Below are positions 1-7,070 of a stretch of 64,000 bases of DNA, piece after piece. The DNA lies in contig NZ_SMFP01000001.1 of the NCBI RefSeq assembly GCF_004348975.1, positions 504,701 to 568,700 on the forward strand, in the 5' to 3' direction. Position 1 is the first letter of the stretch. Every line of letters starts with the position of its first letter. The position numbers and the translations under genes are program-made. The notes under the pieces are model-generated. The model saw only the letters and a program-made list of their open reading frames with translations. It was not told the origin of the DNA and searched no databases. This DNA is from Antarcticimicrobium sediminis (GTDB lineage: Bacteria > Pseudomonadota > Alphaproteobacteria > Rhodobacterales > Rhodobacteraceae).

Positions 1-1169
1 GCACGGTCGCGATCCCCACCGGCCCCGACAATCGCCACCAACCGCCCCATCACATGCGGGCGCAAGGCCTTGAGCGCGGTCGCCACCGCATCGGGGGTAT
101 GGGCGTAATCGACGAACACCGCCGCGCCATTGTCCCGCGTCGCGACAAGCTGCATCCGCCCGCGCACCGTCGTCAGCTCCGACAGGGTGCGAAACACCGC
201 CTCGGGCTCGGCACCGCAGGCGATCGCAAGCCCCGCCGCCACCAGCACGTTTTCCGCCTGAAACCCGCCGATCAGATCAAGCCGCGCCTGATGGCTTTGC
301 CCGGCCCAGGCGAAACGCAGATCCTGCCCGGTGGCATCGAACCGCTGCGCCAGCAGACGCAGATCCCCGGCCTCGCGCCCCACGCTCAACACCGCCTGCC
401 CGCGCGCAACCGCAATCGCGCGCATCTCGGCGCCGCGCGGGTCCTCGAGATTGATCACCGCCGTCCCATCTGGCGACAGCACCCGACGAAACAGCCCCGC
501 CTTGGCGGCGAAATAGGCCTCAAAGCTTTCATGATAATCCAGATGGTCCTGGGTGAAATTGGTGAACGCTGCCGCCTTGAGCTGCACCCCGTCCAGTCGC
601 CGCTGCTCCAACCCGTGCGACGAGGCCTCCATCGCCGCATGGGTAATGCCATGCGCCACCGCCTCGGCCAGCACCCGGTGCAGGGTGATCGGCTCGGGTG
701 TGGTGTGCTGCAGCGGCGCGCTCCACGCCCCCTCGACCCCGGTGGTGCCCAGATTGATCGCCTGACGCCCCAACCCGGACCAGATCTGGCGCAGGAAGGT
801 GGCGACCGAGGTCTTGCCATTGGTGCCGGTCACCGCCGCCATCACCTCGGGCTGCGCGCCAAACCACAGGGCCGCGGTACAGGCCAGCGCCTGACGCGGA
901 TCCTCGACCACCACCAGCGCCACGCCCGAAGCGGCCAGCTCGGTTTCGGCCAACGCCGCGCCCGCACTATCGGTCAGCACTGCCGCCGCCCCCATGCGCA
1001 GCGCATATTGGATGAATTCGCCGCCATGCACCCGCGTGCCCGGCAGTGCTGCGAACAGAAACCCGTCGCGCACCTGTCGGCTGTCCACCGCCAGCCCGGT
1101 GATCTGCGGGTCGCGCCCGCCCCGGGCGGTCAGGGCCAGTTGGCTCAGTGATTTTGCCGCAATGCCCAT
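1..1169 (-). CDS. murE: UDP-MurNAc-dipeptide ligase MurE, 3' part beyond the window
   Basis: Cytoplasmic ATP-dependent ligase that adds the third peptide residue (normally meso-diaminopimelate in this group) to UDP-MurNAc-L-Ala-D-Glu. Reading the minus strand from the ATG at 1169 gives MGIAAKSLSQLAL, then a Mur ligase N-terminal domain, the ATP-binding motif TGTNGKTS near residue 115, and the family segments MEASSHGLEQRR and FTQDHLDYH. The frame is open to the window edge, so about 390 codons are present and the C-terminal ligase domain is missing. The start lies 28 bp after the ftsI stop, behind a purine-rich GGACGGGG, so it is the fifth gene of the mraZ operon. Confidence 0.95.
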   Translation of the reverse strand, partial: MGIAAKSLSQLALTARGGRDPQITGLAVDSRQVRDGFLFAALPGTRVHGGEFIQYALRMGAAAVLTDSAGAALAETELAASGVALVVVEDPRQALACTAALWFGAQPEVMAAVTGTNGKTSVATFLRQIWSGLGRQAINLGTTGVEGAWSAPLQHTTPEPITLHRVLAEAVAHGITHAAMEASSHGLEQRRLDGVQLKAAAFTNFTQDHLDYHESFEAYFAAKAGLFRRVLSPDGTAVINLEDPRGAEMRAIAVARGQAVLSVGREAGDLRLLAQRFDATGQDLRFAWAGQSHQARLDLIGGFQAENVLVAAGLAIACGAEPEAVFRTLSELTTVRGRMQLVATRDNGAAVFVDYAHTPDAVATALKALRPHVMGRLVAIVGAGGDRDR

Positions 1170-1197
1170 GATGCCCCGTCCGCGGTTTTCGTGATGC

Positions 1198-2982
1198 TCA
1201 GTTGGATGTCAGCGTTATAGCAGCGCGCGGGGCGGGTTCAATGTCAGGTCGCAACCCCAAAAGCGGGGCCACCCGCCCGATCAACTCGGCCGCGACCGGC
1301 ACCGCGGTCCAGCCCGCCGTGCGCCGTTCCTCGTCATAGGCCTGCACAGAAGGCTCGTCCAGCGTCACCACCAGCACGTACTTCGGATCATGCGACGGAA
1401 AGATCGCGGCAAAGGTGGCGATCACCTTGTCCTTATAGTAACCGCCCTGCGGCTTGGGTTTGTCGGCGGTGCCGGTCTTGCCGCCCACCGCGTATCCCGG
1501 CACCTCGCCAAAGCTGGCAGTGCCATCTGTCACCACCTTGCGCAGCATCCTGCGGGCGTCAGCGGCGGCCTGTTCCGACAACACCCGGGGTCCGTGCTGC
1601 GGGCCGTTCTGCTTTAGAATCGTCGGGCTGACATACTGCCCACCATTGGCAATGGCGGCATATCCGGCGGCCAGATGCATCGGGGTCGTGGACAACCCGT
1701 GGCCATAGGAAATCGTCACCGTGCTCAGGTCGGTCCAACGTGCGGGCGCCAAGGGCTGGCCACCATGCGCCTCGACGATCTCGAACGGCGTCGGGTCCAG
1801 CATGCCCAGCGCGTCCAGAAACGCCTTTTGCCGCTCCGGCCCGATCTCCAGCGCGATCCGCCCGGTACCCCGGTTGGAGCTGTTCACGATCACATCCGTG
1901 ACGCTCAGCTTGCCATAGTTCTTGTTGTGAAACTCGCCAATCGGATAACCGGACACCCGCATCGGCCCAGAGGTGTCGATAATCGTCTCGGGCGAGACCA
2001 GCCCCAGATCCAACGCCTGCGCAATCGCAAAGATCTTGAAGGTCGAGCCCAGCTCATACACCCCCTGCACCGACCGGTTGAACAACGGGCTGTCGCTGGG
2101 GTCACCCGACACCGGCGGGCGCGGACGGTTGTTGGGGTCGAAATCCGGCAGGCTGACGACCGAAAGAACCTCGCCCGTATGCACATCCATCAGGATCGAG
2201 GACGCCCCCTTGGCATTCATCAGCTTCATGCCACCAAGCAGCACCTGTTCGGTCGCCGCCTGCACCGTCAGGTCGAGCGACAACGCCAGCGGCTGCGCGC
2301 CATTGGTCGGGTCGCGCAGATAGTCGTCAAACTGCTTTTCAACCCCGGCAACACCGATCACCTCTGCCGCGCTCACCCCTTCGCGGCCAAACCCGGCCCC
2401 GCCCAGCACATGGGCGGCAAGCTTGCCATTGGGATACAGCCGCATCTCGCGCGGGCCGAACAACAACCCGGGATCGCCCAGATCATGCACCGCCTGTTTC
2501 TGCTCCGGGCTGATCCGTTTCTTGATCCAGACGAATTTGCGTTTGCCGGTGAAATCCTTCCGCAACCGCTCCTCGTCCAGATCGGGAAAAATCTGCACCA
2601 GCCCGCGCGCCGCCGCCACCGGGTCGACCATCTCGGGCGGCTGGGCATACAGCGAATGGGTCTCGAAATTGGTTGCCAGAATCCGCCCCTGACGGTCAAC
2701 GATATCCGCCCGCTGCGCCGCGATGGCGGCCCCATGGGCGCTGGCGACCGGCTCTTCGGGCTCCGAGACCGCCATCAACCCCATACGGGCCCCGACCACC
2801 AGGAACGCACTGAAAAAGAACAACCCCAGCACCAGCAAGCGCCCCTCGGCCCGCACCCGGGAGCGGTCCTGCATCTCGGTATGGCGGCGGCGGATATTCT
2901 CGCGTTCGATAATATCGGGGTTCTCGCCCTTGGCCCGGGCCGGAAGGATACGGGCCAGTGGGCGCAGCGGCGTGCGGGTCAT
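1198..2982 (-). CDS. ftsI: Division transpeptidase FtsI (class B PBP3)
   Basis: Septal peptidoglycan DD-transpeptidase of 594 residues. A basic cytoplasmic N-terminus is followed by one membrane segment (about 48-68), the class B PBP dimerisation region, and a transpeptidase domain with all three catalytic motifs: S313-T-F-K316, S368-S-N370 and K502-T-G504. Its start overlaps the ftsL stop by 4 nt (ATGA), so the two are probably translationally coupled. Length and motif order are normal for alphaproteobacterial FtsI and nothing looks broken. Expression should follow the mraZ leader. Confidence 0.96.
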   Translation of the reverse strand: MTRTPLRPLARILPARAKGENPDIIERENIRRRHTEMQDRSRVRAEGRLLVLGLFFFSAFLVVGARMGLMAVSEPEEPVASAHGAAIAAQRADIVDRQGRILATNFETHSLYAQPPEMVDPVAAARGLVQIFPDLDEERLRKDFTGKRKFVWIKKRISPEQKQAVHDLGDPGLLFGPREMRLYPNGKLAAHVLGGAGFGREGVSAAEVIGVAGVEKQFDDYLRDPTNGAQPLALSLDLTVQAATEQVLLGGMKLMNAKGASSILMDVHTGEVLSVVSLPDFDPNNRPRPPVSGDPSDSPLFNRSVQGVYELGSTFKIFAIAQALDLGLVSPETIIDTSGPMRVSGYPIGEFHNKNYGKLSVTDVIVNSSNRGTGRIALEIGPERQKAFLDALGMLDPTPFEIVEAHGGQPLAPARWTDLSTVTISYGHGLSTTPMHLAAGYAAIANGGQYVSPTILKQNGPQHGPRVLSEQAAADARRMLRKVVTDGTASFGEVPGYAVGGKTGTADKPKPQGGYYKDKVIATFAAIFPSHDPKYVLVVTLDEPSVQAYDEERRTAGWTAVPVAAELIGRVAPLLGLRPDIEPAPRAAITLTSN

Positions 2983-3332
2983 GGCTGTTCCTCGTCGGCG
3001 GCCATGGTCGAAACATCAACCGGGTTGAGAATCGGCAGCAGCGGCTTGGGCGGATAGCTGACCTCGTCAACGCGACCGAACTGGTCGGGGCGCAGCGGCA
3101 ACAGCCCCAGCCGGTCGAAATTAAGCGCCGCCAGTTCCGCCAGCCGATCCGGCCGGTTGAGATAGGCCCATTCCGCCCGCAGCATGCCCAGCCGCAACTG
3201 CGCCGCGCCGATCTCATGTTGCAGCGCGCGGGTCTCTTTCAACACCTGTTGCGTGGCATAGTTTTCGCGATAGGCCCAGAACGCCAGACCAAACACCGCC
3301 AGCGCGGTCAGAACATAGGCTATGCCCCTCAT
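2979..3332 (-). CDS. ftsL: Cell division protein FtsL
   Basis: Small bitopic membrane protein of 117 residues in the divisome, where FtsL acts with FtsB and FtsQ to activate FtsW/FtsI. There is a membrane segment at residues 4-20 and a predicted coiled coil at about 25-60, then a polar periplasmic tail. Sequence conservation of this family is low, so the call rests on size, topology and position between rsmH and ftsI. It overlaps both neighbours by 4 nt (ATGA junctions). Confidence 0.88.
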   Translation of the reverse strand: MRGIAYVLTALAVFGLAFWAYRENYATQQVLKETRALQHEIGAAQLRLGMLRAEWAYLNRPDRLAELAALNFDRLGLLPLRPDQFGRVDEVSYPPKPLLPILNPVDVSTMAADEEQP

Positions 3333-4327
3333 CGCCCTCTTCCCTTCGGTTCCGGCTTGGGTTGCGGCATCCCGATCTCGCGCGCATCGATTGCCCCGGC
3401 GGGCGCTTCGGTGCGCACCGCCACCCGCAACCGGGCCGAGCGCGCGCGCGGGTTGTCCGCCAATTCCTGCTCGTCCGGCGCAATCGCCTTGCGCGGGCGC
3501 AGAATGAATTGCGGATCGACATGTTCGACCTCGGGCGCATGGCGGCTGCCGCGCCCGGTCTGCCCGGCACGGGACTGCAGGAAGCGCTTGATCATGCGAT
3601 CCTCGATCGAATGAAAGCTCACGACCGCCAGCTTGCCGCCGGGCTTCAATGCCCGCTCGGCCGCCATCAGACCGCGAAACAGCTCTCCGAACTCATCATT
3701 CACCGCGATCCGCAGCGCCTGAAAGCTGCGGGTGGCGGGATGCGATTGCCCCGGCTTGGCGCGTGGCAGGCAGGATTCAACGATCCCCGCTAGCCGCAGC
3801 GTGGTCGTGATCGGCTCGCTCTCGCGCGACCGGACAATGGCCCGCGCGATGCGCCGGCTTGCGCGTTCCTCGGCATAAAGAAACAGGATATCCGCGATTT
3901 CTTCTTCCGGGGCGGTATTGACCAGATCGGCGGCACTGGGCCCCTCTTGCGACATCCGCATGTCAAGCGGGCCATCGCGCATGAAGGAAAAGCCGCGCTC
4001 GGCCCGATCCAGCTGCATCGAGGAAACCCCCAGATCCAGCACCACGCCGTCAAGGTCGCTGGCATACTCATCCATGCGCGAGAAAACGCCATGCTGCATC
4101 ACCAGCCGCTCGCCATAGCCCGCAGCCCAGTCCTGCGCCATTTCAAACGCCAGTGGATCGCGATCCACCGCGATCACCCGCTCGGCCCCGGCCTCCAGCA
4201 ATCCGCGGGTATAGCCGCCAGCGCCGAATGTGCCGTCAAGCCAAGTACCCGTAACCGGCGCCACCGCTTCAAGCAGCGCGCGCAACAGGACCGGAACATG
4301 GGGGCGGTCGGGGGAAGCTGTCACCAT
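3329..4327 (-). CDS. rsmH: 16S rRNA m4C1402 methyltransferase RsmH
   Basis: SAM-dependent N4-methyltransferase (formerly MraW) of 332 residues that modifies C1402 in the ribosomal P site. Seen in the sequence: the family start HVPVLL, the SAM-binding region GTFGAGGYT near residue 34, [10 protein letters not shown], and the C-terminal block [11 protein letters not shown]. The ATG at 4327 is 3 bp after the mraZ stop. Gene order mraZ-rsmH-ftsL-ftsI-murE is the classic division cluster order. Confidence 0.97.
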   Translation of the reverse strand: MVTASPDRPHVPVLLRALLEAVAPVTGTWLDGTFGAGGYTRGLLEAGAERVIAVDRDPLAFEMAQDWAAGYGERLVMQHGVFSRMDEYASDLDGVVLDLGVSSMQLDRAERGFSFMRDGPLDMRMSQEGPSAADLVNTAPEEEIADILFLYAEERASRRIARAIVRSRESEPITTTLRLAGIVESCLPRAKPGQSHPATRSFQALRIAVNDEFGELFRGLMAAERALKPGGKLAVVSFHSIEDRMIKRFLQSRAGQTGRGSRHAPEVEHVDPQFILRPRKAIAPDEQELADNPRARSARLRVAVRTEAPAGAIDAREIGMPQPKPEPKGRGR

Positions 4328-4330
4328 GGC

Positions 4331-4858
4331 TCAGCTCCCGTCCTTGGGGGCATCCAACCGCGACAGCGCCAGATCCAGCGCGTCCAGCTGATTGGTGCCC
4401 TCGGGCAGGTCAAAGCCCAGATCCTCGTCCTCCTCCTCGGCCAGATGTGCCTCATAGGTCTCAGGATTCCAGATCTGGAAGGTGCCGGAGGTGCCGACGA
4501 AGAACGCCTCTTTCTCCAGCCCGATCTTGTCACGCTGGCGCAGCGGCAACACCAACCGCCCATCCGGGTCGACCTCGGTATGATGCGAGCGTGAGGTGAT
4601 GTTGCGCACCAGCTTGCGCTTCAGCGGCGAATTGGGCAGCCGTTCGATCTTGGCCTCGAGCTTTTCGATCTCTTCGATCGTATAGGCTTCGAGATAAGGC
4701 TGATCAGAGGGACCGTAGACGATGACAAGCTGCGGACGCAGCCCTTCAGTATACTCGGGATCGCCAGATTCGAGCACACGGCGGAACAGGGCCGGGATTG
4801 ACACCCTGCCCTTCGCATCCACCTTGAAGGTGTACTCACCTCTGAACCTTCGGCTCAC
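4331..4858 (-). CDS. mraZ: Transcriptional regulator MraZ
   Basis: Protein of 175 residues with two SpoVT/AbrB-like repeats, each marked by a D-x-x-G-R motif (DAKGR at 14-18 and DPDGR in the second half). MraZ forms a ring-shaped oligomer, binds repeated GGG-containing sites upstream of its own gene and regulates the division cluster. Translation probably starts at GTG (4858), preceded by AGGGACAGGTGGC. The C-terminal acidic tail (EEEDEDLGFDLPEG) extends the protein beyond the roughly 150 residues typical of enterobacterial MraZ. Confidence 0.95.
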   Translation of the reverse strand: MSRRFRGEYTFKVDAKGRVSIPALFRRVLESGDPEYTEGLRPQLVIVYGPSDQPYLEAYTIEEIEKLEAKIERLPNSPLKRKLVRNITSRSHHTEVDPDGRLVLPLRQRDKIGLEKEAFFVGTSGTFQIWNPETYEAHLAEEEDEDLGFDLPEGTNQLDALDLALSRLDAPKDGS

Positions 4859-4902
4859 GCCACCTGTCCCTCTACCTGCGCCCCCGCGTCATTTGCGTCC
4901 CC

Positions 4903-4951
4903 AAAATGAAAAAGCGGCGGGTTGATCTGCTGCCACTGATCAACCCGCCGC
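4903..4951 (-). terminator. Intrinsic terminator inside the mraZ leader
   Basis: A perfect 14-bp stem, GCGGCGGGTTGATC at 4914-4927 pairing with 4938-4951, has a 10-nt loop. Read on the minus strand it is followed by a T-rich tract (TTTTTCATTTT). It lies only about 45 nt upstream of mraZ and points towards it, so it would end most leader transcripts before the coding region. In Rhodobacter sphaeroides a terminator at this place releases the small RNA UpsM. Confidence 0.85.
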
Positions 4952-5120
4952 CCTTGTCCCGCTGAGCGGGGTGTCCGACTACGCGCGCCACCTGGGGGGA
5001 TGTCTGCTCGCTCGCGCGCCGGATCTCTTGGTTAGATGAAAGCGAAGTGCCTGTATGAAACCTGCTCTTGGTATTGGTCGGGGTCTTTTGTCTGTCGCCC
5101 CTGCCTGCCTCGTTCTCATC
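4903..5120 (-). ncRNA. UpsM-like small RNA from the mraZ 5' leader
   Basis: Known biology: the dcw cluster of Rhodobacter sphaeroides has a very long 5' leader, and partial termination yields the roughly 200-nt sRNA UpsM. Here the same layout is visible. A strong minus-strand terminator ends about 45 nt before mraZ, an internal CCGCTCAGCGG hairpin lies at about 4960-4975, and a possible operator-promoter region lies at 5110-5195. The 5' end near 5120 is my estimate from the promoter position and the published size; it is not read directly. No conserved RNase P or tmRNA motifs are present, so those alternatives were dropped. Confidence 0.65.
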
Positions 5121-5140
5121 CGATGAACAAGAGATGCCAC

Positions 5141-5195
5141 GGGACTTCATGGAAATCAATTGGAATTTACGGGACACTTAGGGAAATTAAGGCCA
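5141..5195. promoter_or_regulatory. 10-bp-phased GGGA/GGAA repeats, candidate MraZ operator
   Basis: Purine steps recur at exact 10-bp spacing on the plus strand: GGGAC at 5141, GGAAA at 5151, TGGAA at 5161, GGGAC at 5171, GGGAA at 5181 and GG at 5191. Known MraZ operators are TGGGN repeats at about 10-bp spacing just upstream of mraZ. The motif here lies on the strand opposite to mraZ and about 290 bp from its start, but it fits just upstream of the proposed UpsM transcription start. Binding is inferred. Confidence 0.45.
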
Positions 5196-5361
5196 AATCG
5201 TCCAAATTCAGACATGATCAGCACCACATTCCGACCACATTTCCGCACTCCATAGCGGATCCATCAAATCAAACTACTACATATAGACATTCCGTCCAAA
5301 TCCAAGTTCGCACCACATTTTCCCGTACATTTTTCCATAGGTAGTGGTTTTTACTCAAATG

Positions 5362-5376
5362 TTCGCTATATGTTCC
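5362..5376 (+). promoter_or_regulatory. SOS (LexA) box, orphan
   Basis: GTTC-GCTATAT-GTTC matches the alphaproteobacterial LexA site GTTC-N7-GTTC exactly. It has the same orientation as the box upstream of minus-strand uvrD (9742-9756). By analogy it would control leftward transcription towards the mraZ leader, or a very short ORF of 24 codons starting near 5337. No well-supported SOS gene is adjacent. Confidence 0.55.
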
Positions 5377-5424
5377 GTTTCGCAAGCCGCGAATCACCCA
5401 GAGGTGGAGAAAATTGGGCCAAAT

Positions 5425-5643
5425 CTACCGGATTTGCCGTTTTCTTTCACGAGTACCACGAATTCCCGTCCCACAGACCATGAGATCCCAGGCCCGCACC
5501 CCAAATCCGCACCGATCCCGGCCCGCCCCCTTACGCCACCCCCGCGTCCGCTCGCAATGCACCCCAAACCTGCGCCTGAAATCCCTGCGCCCATAAAGAA
5601 CCCAGAAGGCGATAAAGAGAACCCACAAGAGAAGGGCCTCCAT
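5425..5643 (-). CDS. Possible small membrane protein (72 aa), unrecognised
   Basis: The minus-strand reading frame from ATG 5643 begins MEALLLWVLFIAFWVLYGRR, a single predicted membrane helix followed by a very basic, Arg-rich tail. It has a strong purine-rich ribosome site (GGAAGGGGGAGGGG about 8 nt before the ATG). No family is recognised. The tail has low complexity, codon use is poor for this genome, and similar reading frames arise by chance in purine-rich DNA, so this may not be a gene. Confidence 0.3.
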   Translation of the reverse strand: MEALLLWVLFIAFWVLYGRRDFRRRFGVHCERTRGWRKGAGRDRCGFGVRAWDLMVCGTGIRGTRERKRQIR

Positions 5644-5958
5644 TAGCGCGCCCCTCCCCCTTCCAAAGGACAGCACGCGCGTGGCCGCGACCAAACCCGA
5701 AGACCGCCCCCAAAGACCAAGCCGACCTTCCCCTATGTCCGCCTGCCCCGTCCGCCCGCCCGTCACCTCCCCCTCATCAGGACGCACCCCGCGATCAGAA
5801 TCAGCCTGTCGCCCCAAATCCCATGCGGCCCCGCCACGCTGGACACACGGAAAACGGCAGGACCGATTTTTCGCGCCACCCTCCCTTGCAGAGCAGCCAA
5901 ACTAAGCCCCGGATATGACCTTACGTCAGAAATACTGCCCAATTATTATGCAATCAAT

Positions 5959-5977
5959 CTATGCACTTGCTGCATAG
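5959..5977. promoter_or_regulatory. Perfect 7-bp inverted repeat upstream of the DUF1127 gene
   Basis: CTATGCA-CTTGC-TGCATAG is a perfect dyad with a 5-bp centre, about 107 bp upstream of the DUF1127 start. Its geometry suits a dimeric regulator such as a LysR-type protein (T-N11-A core). No regulator gene is next to it, so the binder is unknown. Confidence 0.4.
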
Positions 5978-5998
5978 CGGCATTGAAGTCGGAAACTA

Positions 5999-6026
5999 TT
6001 GTGCATCTGCAGCATTTGCCTATCTT
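5999..6026 (+). promoter_or_regulatory. Candidate promoter of the DUF1127-small RNA transcript
   Basis: TTGTGC (5999-6004) and TATCTT (6021-6026) are separated by 16 bp, giving a predicted start near 6033 and a roughly 50-nt leader before the DUF1127 ATG. The equivalent Rhodobacter sphaeroides promoter depends on RpoHI/RpoHII. I could not confidently fit that consensus here, so the sigma factor is uncertain. Confidence 0.35.
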
Positions 6027-6083
6027 CAGTCTCAAGCAAACGCCAAAACATCGGCACTGCATGATGATTGAAAGACCAAGTCC

Positions 6084-6299
6084 ATGACCGTACTGACACA
6101 TACACATTCCAAAGACGCGACACTGCTCAGCCGGCTGCACAAGGCCACTGACGCGCTCTTTGATCGTATCGCCCGGTACCAGATGTACCGTCGCACCTAT
6201 AATGAACTCAACGCGCTGACAAACCGCGAGCTCGCCGATCTTGGCATGCACCGGTCTGGAATTCGCCGCGTTGCGCTTGAAACCGCCAGGAACGTCTGA
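6084..6299 (+). CDS. DUF1127 small protein (CcaF1-like)
   Basis: Basic protein of 71 residues. The DUF1127 (YjiS-like) motif fills its C-terminal half: YRRTYNELNALTNRELADLG, then HRSGIRRVALETA. In Rhodobacter sphaeroides the DUF1127 protein CcaF1 is encoded directly upstream of the CcsR small RNAs, binds RNA and affects their maturation. The same arrangement is seen here: the stop codon is only 23 bp before the first CUCCUCC hairpin, with no terminator between. The inference is one stress transcript carrying both the protein and the RNAs. Confidence 0.88.
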   Translation: MTVLTHTHSKDATLLSRLHKATDALFDRIARYQMYRRTYNELNALTNRELADLGMHRSGIRRVALETARNV

Positions 6300-6322
6300 A
6301 GGCGGCACACAGTTTTTCGGTT

Positions 6323-6392
6323 CAGGTCTCCTCTCCTCCTCCCTGGAGACCTGTTGAAAGTGGCGGCACCTCTCCTCCTCCCTGGTGCCGCC
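6323..6392 (+). ncRNA. CcsR-like RNA unit 1 (hairpins 1 and 2)
   Basis: Hairpin 1 has stem CAGGTCTCC (6323-6331) with GGAGACCTG (6345-6353). Hairpin 2 has stem GGCGGCACC (6362-6370) with GGTGCCGCC (6384-6392). Both expose the common C/U-rich loop. Eight nucleotides separate the two, as expected of a two-hairpin RNA. Confidence 0.75.
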
Positions 6393-6426
6393 GCACCTTA
6401 TACCGGCCTCATTTGCCGGACACCGT

Positions 6427-6463
6427 TACACCGGATGCTCTCCTCCTCCCTGCGTCCGGTGTA
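6427..6463 (+). ncRNA. CcsR-like RNA unit 2 (single hairpin 3)
   Basis: A 12-bp stem pairs TACACCGGATGC (6427-6438) with GCGTCCGGTGTA (6452-6463), one pair being G-U. It has no obvious partner upstream, but a motif-free CCGGC/GCCGG hairpin lies just before it at about 6403-6420. Confidence 0.65.
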
Positions 6464-6464
6464 G

Positions 6465-6552
6465 GAACGCACCGGGCGCTCTCCTCCTCCCTGCGCCCTG
6501 TGTTCAATCGGTCGGCGACACCTCTCCTCCTCCCTGGTGTCGCCGACCAATT
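6465..6552 (+). ncRNA. CcsR-like RNA unit 3 (hairpins 4 and 5)
   Basis: Hairpin 4 (6465-6505) has an imperfect stem around GGGCGC/GCGCCC. Hairpin 5 (6506-6552) has a 17-bp stem, AATCGGTCGGCGACACC paired with 6536-6552, with a single mismatch. This is the divergent founder-like version of the B hairpin found in the later units. Confidence 0.7.
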
Positions 6553-6585
6553 TCCCGCCCCGGCGGGGCGACGACAGAGTTTTAC

Positions 6586-6673
6586 GAATACATCCGACGC
6601 TCTCCTCCTCCCTGCGTCGGATGTTCAATCGGCCGGCGACACCTCTCCTCCTCCCTGGTGTCGTCGGCCAATT
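6586..6673 (+). ncRNA. CcsR-like RNA unit 4 (hairpins 6 and 7)
   Basis: Hairpin A pairs CATCCGACGC (6591-6600) with GCGTCGGATG (6614-6623), extended by GAA/TTC. Hairpin B pairs 6627-6643 with 6657-6673. The two stems abut without a spacer. This is the first of the near-identical 120-bp units. Confidence 0.75.
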
Positions 6674-6705
6674 TCCCCTCACCGGGGGCGACGACAGAGT
6701 TTTAC

Positions 6706-6793
6706 GAATACATCCGGCGCTCTCCTCCTCCCTGCGTCGGATGTTCAATCGGCCGGCGACACCTCTCCTCCTCCCTGGTGTCGTCGGCCAATT
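6706..6793 (+). ncRNA. CcsR-like RNA unit 5 (hairpins 8 and 9)
   Basis: Copy of unit 4 shifted by 120 bp. The only difference in stem A is A to G (CATCCGGCGC), which turns one A-U pair into G-U and keeps the stem. The preceding linker contains a short CCCC/GGGG hairpin. Confidence 0.75.
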
Positions 6794-6825
6794 TCCCCTC
6801 ACCGGGGGCGACGACAGAGTTTTAC

Positions 6826-6913
6826 GAATACATCCGGCGCTCTCCTCCTCCCTGCGTCGGATGTTCAATCGGCCGGCGGCACCTCTCCTCCTCCCTGGTG
6901 TCGTCGGCCAATT
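6826..6913 (+). ncRNA. CcsR-like RNA unit 6 (hairpins 10 and 11)
   Basis: Stem A is identical to unit 5. In stem B, GACACC has become GGCACC, which pairs with the unchanged GGTGTC through a G-U pair. The linker at 6781-6840 is identical to that at 6661-6720. Confidence 0.75.
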
Positions 6914-6946
6914 TCCCCCTCACCGGGGGCGAAGACAGAGTTTTAC

Positions 6947-7034
6947 GAATACATCCGACGCTCTCCTCCTCCCTGCGTCGGATGTTCAATCGGCCGGCGG
7001 CACCTCTCCTCCTCCCTGGTGTCGTCGGCCAATT
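6947..7034 (+). ncRNA. CcsR-like RNA unit 7 (hairpins 12 and 13)
   Basis: Stem A is as in unit 4 (CATCCGACGC) and stem B as in unit 6 (GGCACC). The upstream linker has one extra C and reads GAAGAC instead of GACGAC, so this is a slightly older or recombined copy of the 120-bp unit. Confidence 0.75.
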
Positions 7035-7070
7035 TCCCCCTCACCGGGGGCGACAACGACATATCGGGAT

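Larger units (their letters stand above)
5196..6083. other. Long intergenic region between the mraZ leader and the DUF1127 gene
   Basis: About 890 bp with no confident gene. It holds the orphan SOS box, a weak small membrane ORF at 5425-5643 on the minus strand, a perfect dyad at 5959-5977 and a possible promoter at 5999-6026. The part at 5200-5380 is AT-rich for this genome. The part at 5640-5880 is strongly C-rich on the plus strand. I see no tRNA or known RNA family motif here. Confidence 0.6.

Noticed and set aside
54-1151. 365-residue plus-strand frame opposite murE
   Set aside because: Shadow of murE; Arg/His/Gln/Pro-rich with no family features.
4921-4945. TTGATC...GATCAA as an FNR box in the mraZ leader
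   Set aside because: The two halves are 10 bp apart and belong to the terminator stem.
4903-5120. RNase P RNA or tmRNA upstream of mraZ
   Set aside because: The conserved RNase P core (GAGGAAAGTCC-type) and tmRNA ends are missing; the layout fits the UpsM leader better.
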